From NCBI GenBank assembly GCA_028554755.1, contig JAPTOF010000020.1, positions 6,143,001-6,207,000 on the forward strand: 64,000 nucleotides of DNA, read 5' to 3'. A model generated the notes under the pieces. It made no database searches. It worked only from the letters and a program-made list of their open reading frames with translations, and was not told where the DNA came from. The translations under genes were made by a program, and so were the position numbers. Shown here piece by piece: positions 34,185 to 46,159 of the stretch. Source of the DNA: Cordia subcordata (lineage: Eukaryota; Streptophyta; Magnoliopsida; Boraginales; Cordiaceae). Positions within the stretch are counted from its first letter, which is position 1. Each line of letters opens with the position of its first letter.

Positions 34185-35818
34185 CGCTTATATTTTCACT
34201 AAATATAGGGAACTTGTATCATAGAAACTTCTGCAAAAATTGAATAAATCAATATGAACTTAACATAATGATGGTAGTATTAACCATGGCCAAGTCAAAT
34301 GCACTTGAAGGCAGGCATGCATGGGGCAGAGTAGTGGATGACTGAAAAGTGAAGGCCAAGGAGATAATGACTCTCTTCCTACTACTCTTTGACTAGACTC
34401 AAAGCATCATTAACATTAATTATCTACTAGTGGATTAATTAACCTGACCACCCACCAAGCAATTGCCCAACCCACTTAAATTATTAGATTCATTAGATCG
34501 TGTTCCCTAAAGTAGTCTAGAAATTATTTAGGAGGCATCAATACTAATCTGACATTGGACGTGACTGACTTTTTTTTTTGATATTTTTTAATTAACAGCC
34601 GAAAAGAACAAATTTTAAAATGCATTGTTTGATACTTTAATTGAAACAGATGGAGAGATATAGCAGAAGTGATCTAATATTATTTAATTTTGGATATGAT
34701 CAATAGGTTTGTCAATCTAGGTGCCATTGAAATACCCTTTTCACCCCTCAGGAGCAATTAGTTTTTCTTTTCGGGGGTCTTTTTTTTTCTTCTTGTGGGT
34801 CATAAAGTTGTTGAATATGTTAAGAGAAGATGAAGTTGATACAAAGTTTATCCTATTTTAAGTGGGACTAATAAGGCCCCATTTGGTTTTTCTATTTTAC
34901 TATGATCAAGAATTTCATCTAGCAGATGTAAAAAGAAGAAAAAAATGACTTCTTTTTTGTTTTTTATAGTCAAAATATAGGTTTTTACTTCTCTCTCTCT
35001 CTCTTTTTGTTTTGAAATGTTTTTGGGATAACATTCCATGTAGAAAAGTTAATTTGACTCTCCAAAATAAAATGGCAAATTGTACCTTAAATTTGTTATT
35101 AATCAAATATTCCCCGAAACATGGAGAATGTTCACTAACTAATAAATGGAGAATATTACTAGTTTTGCTTTTTTGATATTCAATCCGAGCACTTGATATA
35201 ATAATTTTATTAATATACTGAAATTTTAAAGAGGAGATGTGATGTACTATCTTCTAGATGTAATCCATAATTGACAAAATTTCAAATAGAAATTTGAATT
35301 CACCTAGTAATTGCACTGGAAACGCCTTTTGTATTATTTTGCAAAATGGTACTCTCTTGACCCCAAAAAAAAAAAAAAAGGAAAAAAATATAAAAGAAAA
35401 CTGATACTTCCAGAACAAATCCCCTGGTAAAAAGACAAGAATTCTTCACTTTTCATGACAAGCTTTGGGTTTTTTGGTCAAGGATGACTAGCTTTGTTGA
35501 CAAGTCAATGTTTGAAAACCCTTTTGGTTTAATTTGTTAATAGTGTTTTGGAGATTAAGGGTTGTTAAAATAGTTAAAGTAATTTTCTCTCTTTTTACAA
35601 CCAATTATTTAAATTCGAATCTCATTAGCACAGGATTAAAAAAAAATTATTAATAGTTTTCCAGACCAAATCAAAAAGGACAGTGCAAAATCACACACTT
35701 GTACACAATATTGAGCAATGGTCCCACCAGAGTATTTTCCTAATAGGGAATACTTTTTGATTGAACGAACGTGACAATAAGTCCCTTCAATTCAAAGTCT
35801 TATCTGACCCCATAAAAA

Positions 35819-35845
35819 CCCCCGGGGGGGGGGGTGGGGGAGGAA
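35819..35845. repeat. G-rich tract
   Basis: CCCCCGGGGGGGGGGGG then TGGGGGAGG, an isolated G run in AT-rich DNA. Confidence 0.9.
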
Positions 35846-35950
35846 GTTTTAAGATTTTCTTTTACGAAAAAATGCTCGAATCATCATTTTGAACTTATGT
35901 TAAAGCTATAAAATCACTTGCTCGTCAATGCAAATATGCTCTAAATCAAT

Positions 35951-36063
35951 TAAGAGTCATATCAACTTAAAAAAAGCATAATAAATCATAATTTAACCAT
36001 TCTATAAGAGTCGTATCAACTTAACACATTAAGCATAATAAATCGTAATTTAACCATTCTACT
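35951..36063. repeat. Tandem duplication of about 55 bp
   Basis: TAAGAGTCATATCAACTTAA with AAGCATAATAAATCATAATT, then TTAACCATTCTA, occurs twice (35951 and 36005) with small indels. Non-coding. Confidence 0.85.
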
Positions 36064-37329
36064 AAAACTTTGGAAATAAAAAAGCAAAAGAAGAAAAAAA
36101 GAAAAAGGAAAACTCAAAACATGCACCTTAGATCTTTTTGGTCAAATCCACATAGATCTCGATCAGAGAAGAATGCGGTGACCGTTAGATCAGCCTTGTT
36201 TTATACGCCCCCGAATGTAAAACAAGCCAACACAAATGGGCCCACGAACCAATCTTTTACTCCATGAGGGCTGGGCCCCACCATCCACCAAACAGTAACA
36301 GAATCGGCGGGAATGCATTTGTACATGCTCTCCTGTCCTCTCCATGCACGCGCGACGCACCCATTTAAAACCCTCTTCATAGCCTCTCCCAACGAGCAGA
36401 AAGCATCTTGCTATTCGGCTGTGACAACGTAAAAAGTGACTATTTTAAGGTTTTCACCGACCAAAAGAAAAAAAAAAAACACCATTTTTTTAAAAATTAA
36501 TTGAGAAAACTCTTAGAAATGCGTGCTCGTTCTACGTGATCTTATAGTTGTATTTGGCGCTTAGAACTTACATTGTTAATTTAATTAGAGTATATCTCGT
36601 GCAATAAGCAAAAAAATTATATATTTTTAATGTTTTTATTTATTATTATTGGTTAAATTTTACAATTTATGTGAGGATTAAATACAAATATATTTTTTTA
36701 AATTATTTTGTGACAAGTTTTCAATACTAAAATATTTTTAAAAGAGATATTCAGTAATCTAATAAAACATTTAAGTAGGTTCCTGAGAGATCATTTGTAA
36801 ATGAATAAAATATTCAAATAGAGAAAGTAAAATAAAAGAATTTAATATCAAAAAAGCAATAAAATATTTTTGAATGTTGTTTTAAAATGAACAATTGTAC
36901 TAATAATTTATAATTAATTAAAACTAAATTAGAGAATATATAGGAGTAGTCAAATGACTTACAATAATGACATATGATATGTAATAAAAAAATATGTATA
37001 TAATATATACAGATACAAAAATGCACATTTTTAAACTTTGGCCTATGATTTTGATGAATATAACATAAAATGAAAATGAAAATGAAAAAGGAATAGAGTC
37101 TGGGCTGAAAAAATATAATATTTTTTAAAAATTCTTGCCTAAGATTATTGTAAGATTAAAATATTTATAATTTTTAATTAAATCTCACTGTTTAACACAT
37201 AATATATATAATCCTTAGTTCAAGGTCGTTATTGCCAGTGGGAACTTAAACCGCTTCACAGTCAAGTCAACAAAAATACGGGAAGAGAAACGCCTCCCCC
37301 CGATTCGGCTGTAAAGCTCTGATTTCCTC

Positions 37330-39062
37330 GCCACGTCCAATCCCAATCCCATACCGCCACGTCATCATCTCCCCTCAACGCCGCCGATCATTTCCATTCT
37401 TAATCCAACGGCTCACATCTCATGTTCTGGACTCTTCCATTTCTATATTAACCTTCCCCTTGTTTCACCATGGTTAACCATCCATCGCTCTCCTCAGAAC
37501 CTTCTCAGAAAAAGCCAATACAAAAAAATAAAAAAAATAAAAAAAACTACTAAAATATAAATTAAATACTGTATAAAACCACTTCACTAACACAATATAT
37601 AGATACATAGATAGATACATATGTATAGGTAGAGTGGAAAGGAGATAGCAAAGCAGCAGAGAGGTGAGGGCTTGAGGTTTTTTTTTTTTGACAAGGAGAT
37701 AAGATTGGAGAATCTTAGCCGTTGAGCCTTCAGGTTGCACAGATTTTGGACCGTTAGGATTAGAATTCTCCGAGTGCGTTGAACGGCGTCGTTTTTTTTT
37801 CTGGAGGATCCTTCAGATCTGGGCTTCTGGTGAGTTAATAATGTCAATATTGCTTTACTGATTGTTGATCGATTAATCGATGTTAGTATTGTATTAACTG
37901 TGTGAATCTTTTTTTATAATAATCTCCAGGAATGTTCGGTTGATGCGTTAAGTGTTTATACGTGTTAATTTTGTGTTAATTAGGTGTATGTGCGCGCATT
38001 TTACGCGTTTGATGTATTTGGAGCATATAAATGCAAAGGAAAATGTTTGATTTGTTTTGTGATAATAAAGGTGAGGAGTGTTCAAGGATAGTGAGTGTGA
38101 TTAGTGTGTAATACGTGTTATTTTGTATTGATTCCGGGCGTGTTATACGCGTCTAAAGTATCAGGACACTAGAAGGAAGCATGTCTAGTTTAATTGGTTT
38201 TTTATATTGAATGGGAGGAGAGTTTGGGAACAGAAGTGTGATTTGGTGCTCAAGGTTTAGGACATACTAATCTTTTTGTTGTATTTCTACGTGTATAAGT
38301 TAGTTAATGTTTTATGATGCATATAAGTAAGCATTTAGTATGAAGGTTCTTGGCAGTTCTTTGTGAGTTTTTTTTATTTTTTGGGTCCAAAGTTCAAAAA
38401 GTACCATCTTGGTATGTGCTTAAATTATTTAAAAGGGGTGTGTGTGTGTGTGTGTTTTGCAGTATATTTCTTGTTTAGTTCAGGAAATGATTAATAGTTT
38501 GATGTCAGTTTCATTGGTTAAGATTGGATATATTTGTCTCTCAGCCAGAGGTTTCTGGAATCTTTATGAAACCATTTTGACATGCAGGATAGTTAGTATG
38601 TTGTTCTGTATTTCTGTTTTATACAATGCTTTATTCATTAGTGTGAGAGAATCTTAACTGATTAATGGTTTGCTGAGTATTTGTTTTGATATTTTTCTTG
38701 ATTAAGATTGTGTAGGCATATTTTTAAATGTTGTGGTGGTAACAGAATGCTCTTTTCTATTGCAGATCTCAATCTAGTGCTTTATCTGCGTCTTTAGATG
38801 GATCCTTCAATGCAGTGATTGAGATAGATCTCTTTTGCTGTTACGGTAGTTGTTGCTTCTTTGCTTTGTGCTGTATTTTGCGGATTGTTGGGTGGTTGGA
38901 GTGTAGTTTTTCTGTTGATGGTTGTTTGTAGGTGGACTTCTCCACTGGTTCACTCGCAATCGGCTTCTGAGGTTGGCGCTTCATTGAAAGAGGGTGAGAG
39001 GCTCTCTTTTGCTGCCATCTCTGTTGCTGGCTGTGAGAACCATCCATCACGTTCTACCTTTC
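37330..39062 (+). promoter_or_regulatory. Promoter, 5' leader and leader intron of the PI4-kinase gamma gene
   Basis: ACGT-core boxes (CCACGTCC near 37332 and CCACGTCATC near 37357) and a candidate TATA box (TATAAAA, 37572-37578) precede a leader that ends at a strong donor (CTTCTG/GTGAGT, intron from 37830). The best acceptor is TTGCAG at 38760-38765; a second possible one, TTTGTAG, ends at 38930. The intron carries a TG microsatellite (38438-38456). Which acceptor is used decides whether the upstream ORF at 38918 is in the mRNA. Confidence 0.6.
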
Positions 39063-39073
39063 ATGTCACCTAA
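38918..39073 (+). CDS. Upstream ORF, 51 codons, overlapping the PI4-kinase start
   Basis: ATG at 38918 opens a frame that runs past the main ATG at 39063 and stops at 39073 in a different frame. If the leader intron ends at 38765 this ATG is in the mRNA, along with a tiny earlier uORF (38798-38818, six codons). An overlapping uORF would be expected to lower translation of the kinase. The peptide has no recognised domain. If the acceptor at 38930 is used, the uORF start is spliced out. Confidence 0.4.
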   Translation: MVVCRWTSPLVHSQSASEVGASLKEGERLSFAAISVAGCENHPSRSTFHVT

Positions 39074-40967
39074 CTTGGACAGCCCTGTTCAGACCCAAAT
39101 GGCTGTGGCAGTTTTCAAGAGCCCACTTGGCGGGGAGTACCACGGGAGCAAGACAATGGAAGGGAAACCGGCCGGAAGGAGACGTGTTTTTGTGCAAACT
39201 GAGACTGGTTGTGTACTTGGGATGGAGTTGGACAGGAGTGACAATGCGCACACTGTGAAGAGGAGGTTGCAGATTGCTCTGAATGTTCCGACTGAGGAAA
39301 GCTCTTTGACGTTTGGTGATATGGTGCTGAAGAATGACCTCAGTGCTGTTCGGAATGATTCCCCACTCCTTCTCACGCGGAACTTATTGCACAGAAGTTC
39401 ATCAACTCCCTGTCTGTCTCCTACTGGGAGGGATATCCAACAGAGAGACCAGAGTGGTCCTATTGAGATATTGGGTTACTCCGGTCAATTTGCCAAGATG
39501 AAATTCCTTGTCAAGGAAATTATCAAGGCAATGAAGGTTGGGGTTGATCCTCTTCCTGTCCATAGTGGTCTTGGCGGGGCGTATTATTTTAGGAATAGTC
39601 GGGGTGAGAGTGTTGCCATTGTGAAGCCTACTGATGAAGAACCATTTGCACCAAATAATCCAAAAGGCTTTGTTGGCAAAGCTCTTGGGCAACCAGGTCT
39701 GAAACGATCCGTGAGAGTTGGGGAAACAGGGTTCAGAGAAGTTGCTGCCTACCTGCTTGACAATGATCATTTTGCCAATGTTCCACCAACCGCATTAGTT
39801 AAAGTCACTCACTCAATCTTCAATGTGAATGATAGCGTTAATGGAAACAAGCTTCAGGAAAAGAAAGCTGTCAGCAAGATTGCATCCTTTCAGCAGTTTA
39901 TCCCACATGACTTTGATGCCAGCGACCATGGAACCTCTAGCTTCCCCGTTGCGGCTGTTCATCGCATTGGGATACTAGACATTAGGATCCTTAACACTGA
40001 TAGGCATGCTGGAAATCTCCTAGTTAGAAAGCTTGACGGGGTTGGAAGATTCGGTCAAGTGGAACTCATCCCAATTGATCATGGCCTTTGCTTGCCAGAA
40101 AGTTTAGAGGATCCATATTTTGAGTGGATCCATTGGCCTCAAGCTTCCATTCCATTTTCAGAGGATGAGCTTGAGTACATAGAGAATCTTGATCCTATTA
40201 GGGACTCTGAGATGCTGCGAAGTGAACTCCCTATGATTCGAGAGGCTTGCTTACGTGTCTTGGTTCTTTGCACCATTTTCCTTAAGGAAGCTGCAGCTTA
40301 TGGACTGTGTTTGGCTGAGATTGGTGAGATGATGAGTAGGGAGTTTCGTAGTAGTGAAGAGCAACCCAGTGAGTTGGAGGTTGTGTGCCTTGAGGCACGA
40401 AGGCTGATCGGTGAAAAGGAGGTTTTATCTCCAAAGACACAAGTGGATAATGAGGATTTCCAATTTGACATGGATTGTGAAGATGCCAGTGGGGACTTCA
40501 CTTCAGGAACATTGCTTCACTTTGGATTTGGAACTGGCAATGGCCGTTCTCCACTTTCTAGGCTAGAGGAAAGCATTGAGGAGGAAGTAGGAAGTGAAGA
40601 AGAAGACAAGGTAAATGGATTGGCAAGTGTTGCTGTTGCTGCCCCTGCAAATAAGCTAACTATTTCAAAACTGTCCACATCTCTGAAAAATATCAGTTTA
40701 GGCGACAAGAACCAGAAGTTCTCTAACTTTACAGGAACAAAAGTAGAAACCGGTTATCTAGCTAGTTCATCATCTGGCCACAGGAGTGCAAATGAGCAGC
40801 TTCCTGCAAGTGCAAGTTTTGTGAAGCTAGCAGACATGAATGAGGAAGAGTGGACACTCTTCTTAGAGAAGTTCCAGGAACTGCTGTACTCAGCATTTGC
40901 CCAGCGGAAGTCTGTGACCCTTGGTCAGAAGCAGAGACAGAGGCTCGGAACTTCTTGCCAGTTTTGA
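39063..40967 (+). CDS. PI4KG: Phosphatidylinositol 4-kinase gamma (ubiquitin-like domain type)
   Basis: A single coding exon of 634 aa. The start is the ATG at 39063, because the protein then begins MSPNLDSPVQTQMAVAVFKS as in plant PI4K gamma proteins; the open frame upstream to 38994 has no ATG. Residues about 40-106 form the ubiquitin-like domain (VFVQTETGCVLGMELDRSD). The PI3/4-kinase-like catalytic domain spans about 130-430: Gly loop GLGGAYYF (169-176), ATP-binding Lys188 in VAIVKP, catalytic DRHAGN (313-318) and metal-binding DHG (339-341). An acidic, Ser-rich linker (about 455-590) and a conserved C-terminus (MNEEEWTLFLEKFQELL) follow. Some plant members phosphorylate proteins rather than lipid, so lipid kinase activity is by family name only. 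It is intact with all key residues. Confidence 0.97.
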   Translation: MSPNLDSPVQTQMAVAVFKSPLGGEYHGSKTMEGKPAGRRRVFVQTETGCVLGMELDRSDNAHTVKRRLQIALNVPTEESSLTFGDMVLKNDLSAVRNDSPLLLTRNLLHRSSSTPCLSPTGRDIQQRDQSGPIEILGYSGQFAKMKFLVKEIIKAMKVGVDPLPVHSGLGGAYYFRNSRGESVAIVKPTDEEPFAPNNPKGFVGKALGQPGLKRSVRVGETGFREVAAYLLDNDHFANVPPTALVKVTHSIFNVNDSVNGNKLQEKKAVSKIASFQQFIPHDFDASDHGTSSFPVAAVHRIGILDIRILNTDRHAGNLLVRKLDGVGRFGQVELIPIDHGLCLPESLEDPYFEWIHWPQASIPFSEDELEYIENLDPIRDSEMLRSELPMIREACLRVLVLCTIFLKEAAAYGLCLAEIGEMMSREFRSSEEQPSELEVVCLEARRLIGEKEVLSPKTQVDNEDFQFDMDCEDASGDFTSGTLLHFGFGTGNGRSPLSRLEESIEEEVGSEEEDKVNGLASVAVAAPANKLTISKLSTSLKNISLGDKNQKFSNFTGTKVETGYLASSSSGHRSANEQLPASASFVKLADMNEEEWTLFLEKFQELLYSAFAQRKSVTLGQKQRQRLGTSCQF

Positions 40968-43160
40968 GACTGAGATATTACTATAGCTTGCCCTAAGTGA
41001 TGACTGAGGTCGAGAGAATAAAGACTGCAGGATTGAGGAAGTGAGAAGGACTTGTAGGTAGGTTGGTATCGGTTTCTTCCGGGAAGATGTTATAGGTGGT
41101 AGTATAGCAGTAGTAGTACTGTAAATATTCTTTGAGCGCGCCTGAGTGAAAGAGCTGCGTTGCGTTGGGTGTAATTCTTTTTATCTTGTTGGCATTTTTA
41201 TTTCTACTTTCACTCCTTGTGGACTTGTTGCATAAATAATATGTAAATTTTGCCAATAGAAAAGAAAAAATGTAATGTAGATATGGTTCTGCTTTTTCTA
41301 GTGGAAATGTTTGAAGGCTAATTAGTTTTCTTGTAAGTTTTAACATCTGAAATTCTTTCATTGCTGAATGGCCAAAGAATTAGCATGACCCTTTGTTTAC
41401 TGTAAGGTGATGGTGTGCGGGTAGAATCATTTTGTAGCTTCGGCGCATTAACAGTTTTATCTGTTGAGGGCTCTCTGTCCATATGGTTTGACATTCAAAC
41501 ATGGTCCTGCAGTATTCACTATTCAGGCATTGGTCCATTCCTAGAAGCTGTAAGTTGCATGCCAAGGTAATGGGATTTTACCTAGTTTCTTTCATGGAAA
41601 AAATCAACCGATACAATGTTGTTACGTGTCGACGATTTACTATCGTCTGATGTTACTACCGAGAAGTGTCATTGATTTTTCTACTATTTTCGTCTCGTAA
41701 ACTCAACATTCTTTCCTAGATGGTTCAGGAAGATGTCAAAGAACTTTTATACCACCTGCCCCTCCTTTTCCTAACCAAATTAATTACATCCCTTGAAAAC
41801 GCAGGCTCATCATGAGAGGAAGAAAATAATAGCTCAAATCAAAGCATGATGATTCAAGTGCTGGTACATGCTACAAAAGGTTACAGAAGAAAAAGGAGAA
41901 TATTGCACACACAACACACATCAATGCTAGCTAATTAAGAAGCGGGATAAGATTTCAAAGTTTGGTGAAAGTCTTCATCAGTGTCAATCTCAGGCAAGTA
42001 AGATCTCTTCTTCTATGCAGTATCACAAAAAAATGACTAATCTTGACCTAACATGGAATGAGAATATTGAAAAATAGCTCTTGAAATATTGTGAAATTTC
42101 ATGGGTTCGTGACCGTTGGTCACTCTCTACAAAGTGCCACTCACGACATCCTCGATTTATAACCCACTCCTGGCCACGCGCAGAAAATGAGTCACTGACT
42201 AACCCTTAAAAGAATATTGAAAAATAAAACCAGAGAGCCGCATTTTTAGATGACAGCCTAGATGGCAGTCTTATCTATGACTCACCCCTTTTTTGTATTA
42301 TAGCGCCACTCGCTTTTTGGACTGGGGCTCGTGTGGGCAACTTCTCTTTTGGCTTCAAATGCAATTCATAATGATGTGGATGGAACAAAGAAGGCCATGG
42401 TGGGACAACGAGCTGTCCAGGCATGTCATCTTGATAACACAAGGTAGGCCTGAAAATGACTTCCTTTATTATGTATTGCTATCAACTCAAAGATAATATT
42501 GTTGATCAAAACATTCATCTGTTTGGAACTTTCTTAATCGCTTTGCAATTATATTGTTAGGGAGGAACTAATCTACTCGCTTCTGCGAGCTAATTAGCTT
42601 AAACCTGAATAGATCTTGTTAGCAGATGTACGCAGATGGCTCTCTGCCTGAGATTTGATATAAGGATCGGGGACTTCTTAGAGCATTGCAGGTGGTAAAA
42701 AGAAGTTAAAATCAACTAGTTTAGACTATCTTTTCATTTCTTGTTGCCTAGAAGGCCTAAAGTCATGGGTTGCTACACTTTCTTGGCATGCAATTTATTT
42801 CTGGAACTATTTTGGATTGCAGAAACAACCTCTGGCAAAATATTCTTGCCCTAGGCTGCCCCTTTATGTTTGATTGCAGAAACAGGAGACATAATTTGTA
42901 GGCAATGATAAGCTGGTTTGCAAAACAGAAAGGCAGGCATCTAACTAGAAGGAATTATATCTGGTTTGGCAGAGGCAGGTTAGTCTTTTGGTCTAGTCAA
43001 AGCTAGGATTAGGCACCTGCAGCTTATTTCCCCACATTATGTCCTTTTCAACCTATTGTGTATATGCGGGGCTTCTACTTTCTGCAATAATAGCAACGAG
43101 TTATGTCAAAATCATCGTGGAAATCGCGATTTCATCGCCAGGACTAGATGGGGTTAGGTA
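40968..43160. other. PI4-kinase 3'UTR and downstream spacer
   Basis: The 3'UTR likely ends near 41.25 kb, where AATAATATGTAAATTTTG and AATAGAAAAG are polyadenylation-like. The rest is spacer that includes the second copy of the dispersed unit (42084-42220). The short frames at 42293-42496 are unsupported. Confidence 0.5.
42084..42220. repeat. Dispersed unit, second copy (see 28060-28200)
   Basis: It shares CCGTTGGTCACTCTC, GCCACTCACGACATCCTCGA, CTCCTGGCCA, GCAGAAAATGA and ACTAACCCTT in the same order with the 28 kb copy, separated by short indels. Confidence 0.7.
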
Positions 43161-43637
43161 TTAGGAAAGAAGGGAGGTTTGCGGCCCTTTTGCAACATCC
43201 ATCACAAGAATGCCGAGGCCGGTATTGATCTGAAGGAGTTGCTTGATGAATGCTTCAATGTGGTAGGACATATTACACGACGGATTGACACAATATTTGA
43301 CATTTGACCTGCTAACCTGGTCCAGACTAGTAAAAGCACCTGATAAGAGCTTCAGCTGATATTCGCTCTCGCCTTGCCAAGTGTAACAGGGATGGAAGCT
43401 TGCCCCACCTAGTGCCTGTGTCCCTTCGACAGGACCAGTCAAATTACACAAGACTGACAAGCACAGAAAAGCAAGAGGTGGTAGAGAATCTTTACCTGTA
43501 AGGACATCGCGTGTTGGTACTAGGTACAAAATACGTCTTGTATGGTTAGGGGGCTTGTAGCAAGGCGCCTTGAATATAGGCACTCGACATCTCTGTGACA
43601 ACAAGTTTGTAGGTTTACATGCTGCCTTATGCCACAT
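43161..43637 (-). CDS. Orphan 158-codon ORF, unrecognised
   Basis: It is open from ATG 43637 to a stop at 43161 on the minus strand, unusually long for non-coding DNA in this AT-rich region and with more balanced base composition than its surroundings. The translation is Cys-containing, with stretches such as NLTGPVEGTQALGGASFHP and IEAFIKQLLQINTG. I recognise no domain, signal peptide or family motif. It could be a lineage-specific gene, a captured exon set or chance. No promoter or splice context was identified. Function is not assigned. Confidence 0.3.
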   Translation of the reverse strand: MWHKAACKPTNLLSQRCRVPIFKAPCYKPPNHTRRILYLVPTRDVLTGKDSLPPLAFLCLSVLCNLTGPVEGTQALGGASFHPCYTWQGESEYQLKLLSGAFTSLDQVSRSNVKYCVNPSCNMSYHIEAFIKQLLQINTGLGILVMDVAKGPQTSLLS

Positions 43638-43971
43638 TTAGGCAATTGACAATTCAAGGATGGATAAAATGTTATTTTGAAAATCGAACTATAATATTAA
43701 TATTTTTTTGGAGATGTCTAAATTTGATTTTTCTCGTACTAATAATATACATATGTAGGGGTCACTGAGAACTACTACTTCCACTTACTCTCGTATAGCT
43801 CTGCTCTTGTGAACGTTATCGATTCGCCTGATATTAGGCATGCTGTCACAAGCATGGAAAAAACTTGTCTATAAACAGATTCTCTAATTGGACTAGATAT
43901 TACTTTATAAACAGTTAATGACTAATTCTCTCATTATATCAACCATTTTGTTCTTATTCATTGAAAGAAAA

Positions 43972-44012
43972 ACATATACATATACATATATAATACACAC
44001 ACACACACTAAA
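43972..44012. repeat. ATATAC/CA microsatellite
   Basis: ACATATACATATACATATATA followed by ACACACACACAC. Confidence 0.9.
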
Positions 44013-44249
44013 GTTAAAGAGATAATACAAGAGATTGACATATATAGGCATTGAGAATGCATCATAACTTGCCACATTAACTCCTAAGAATGTTTAATGC
44101 ATCAATTCTTTTGTGGAATAGTAAATGTAAATGAATTTTAACGTATGATGCATGCATTAGTTGATAACATTATAAATACAAATAACTTTGTGCATGCATA
44201 TTATCATTCTTAGAAGATGAATAGGATTCTTTAAAGCTTTTAATGATAA

Positions 44250-44285
44250 CTAGTCTATCACCCGTGTGATGCACAAGGCCATGAT
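44250..44285 (-). mobile_element. Helitron-like 3' terminus
   Basis: Read on the minus strand, TTGTGCATCACACGGG (a short hairpin, TGTG-cat-CACA) is followed about 10 nt later by CTAG and a host T. Hairpin plus CTAG/T is the Helitron 3' signature. The matching TC start was not identified with confidence. Confidence 0.5.
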
Positions 44286-44711
44286 AATTTTCTGATTACA
44301 TTATTTTATAAAAATAATGAAATATTAAAAAATTAACAAAAAACAACTTATGATCACCTATTACTATTATACAATGTACAAACTATTGAAAATTAATAAT
44401 AACAAATATCAACATGCTAAATTATAAATGTATAATATATAAAAATTAAATAATAACATATATATAAGTAAAATTAATGCAATCATTTCAAGGAAGAAAT
44501 ATAAAATTAATGCAATCATTTCAAGGAAGAAATATCTTTTTCAATGCAAATTCAAAGTAAATAAATAGTGGTTGTAATAATTAATTTTACACAAAATACA
44601 CATGTATTGGTAAATGCATCCAATATGAAAAAATGAAATGCAATAATGTTTCCCACTAAAAATTAAGTCAAGATGTATAGATTATGAGACATTATTGAAT
44701 GAAAATATTAA

Positions 44712-46150
44712 GAGTAAATAGCATATTATTCCCCTGAACTTAGACAAAAGTGTACACCTAACCTCTGAACTTGCAAAATTATTTAATTGCCCTTTCAACT
44801 TTTCAAAACTAAGCTTATAAACCCTCTATCATCAAAAAATTGTCAGACTTGACAGAGAGTGTTATACACATGCGTGTGTTGAGATTTTAGAAGAATATCT
44901 CCTGCAAAAATTTTTTTGGGCAATATTACCCTCCTATCTCCATTAAAAGCCCACAACATATATATACACATATATATCCATCTACAGCATAAACAAATTC
45001 AATAAATCTTATTTTACTTTTGTAATTAATTAGTGAGACTAATTATTATTATTTTATTAATTCGTTTAAGAGTGTTAAGTGTCAAAAGAATTTTGCATTT
45101 GAAAATCAAAGCTTTTTTTGTTTGGTCAAATAGAATTTCTCATTAGCAAACATCGAATGTTATATGATTCTAAAACAAAATAACGAAAACCTGAATGGCA
45201 ATACACCATTAACAAGCTGACAAAGAGCAAGTTAGCTGCCAAAAGCCAAATTCCGAAAACTCTTTCATGCTTAAAAAATGCTTTAAAAAATATATGAATC
45301 AATAAATAATAAAGCAACAAAAATACAAAAAATTGAATTAAACTAATGAGTAAGAATAGGTAATGCGAAGAATCATTCTTTCATTCTCCAGCATCATGTG
45401 CTCGCTGGAGAGCTTGTCTTTAACAACAAGGAAGAAAAAAGGACAAAAAAGAAAATATTTTTTTATGAAAAAATTGTCAGAGAGAGCTGAGAAGATCTTG
45501 CAAATCATGGGACAACGATTCATTGTAGCCGAGACGAAGAGTTTCAAGAACACGTTCAAAGAGTATGACATGGCAAGGTATGTGAAGCGCTCTTTTTTGC
45601 TTGTAGTCGTATTATTGACCCGATTTATTCAATCGGTTGATAAAGATCGTTGTCATCATTTTATGTCTATCATTCTTGCTCCTTTCTACTTCTTTCTCTA
45701 GCTCTTTCTTGAAGGTCTATCATCGCTATCATCATCATGCTCATGGCTTCTTGTACCACCACCTACAACCACATCTTCATTTTCTTCATTGTCTCCGCCC
45801 CCATCCTCATCGTTACGCGTCCCTTTAAGCATTTTGTCCTCAATTTTAATCACGTTGCTGGGATTTGAGGGCAATGTGGGTTAGGGATTTTGGGGTATTT
45901 CAATTTGGGATTTCACAAGGGTTAGGGATTGGGGTTGATAGATTTGGTAGATTAAATTTGGAGTTGTCAAAATTGGGGGTAGAATATGATTTTATATGAG
46001 GGCATTGAAGTCGTTTCATGACTTCCATTAATATTTTTAACGACGTTGTTAAAATGGAGCACTTGACCTTATTTTTGAAAGGTAGTTTTACAAATTCAGG
46101 ACTAGGTATGCACTTTTGTCTAAGTTCAGGAGGTAATATGCTATTTACTC
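44712..46150. mobile_element. Long-TIR MULE-like element, 1439 bp, perfect 9-bp TSD, with non-TIR cargo
   Basis: AAATATTAA flanks both ends (44703-44711 and 46151-46159). Ends GAGTAAATAGCATATTATTC and the complement of GGTAATATGCTATTTACTC pair, continuing through CCTGAACTTAGACAAAAGTG against CACTTTTGTCTAAGTTCAG. The middle (about 45.1-45.9 kb) differs in texture: a plus frame at 45363-45701 (with SERAEKILQIMGQRF and an Arg/Lys-rich start) and, on the minus strand at 45690-45825, an acidic Asp/Glu/Gly-rich frame. No transposase motif was recognised, so captured host sequence (Pack-MULE style) is possible. Confidence 0.85.
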
Positions 46151-46159
46151 AAATATTAA

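Noticed and set aside
39089..40708. Several antisense ORFs over the PI4-kinase exon
   Set aside because: They are shadows of a long conserved coding exon on the other strand.
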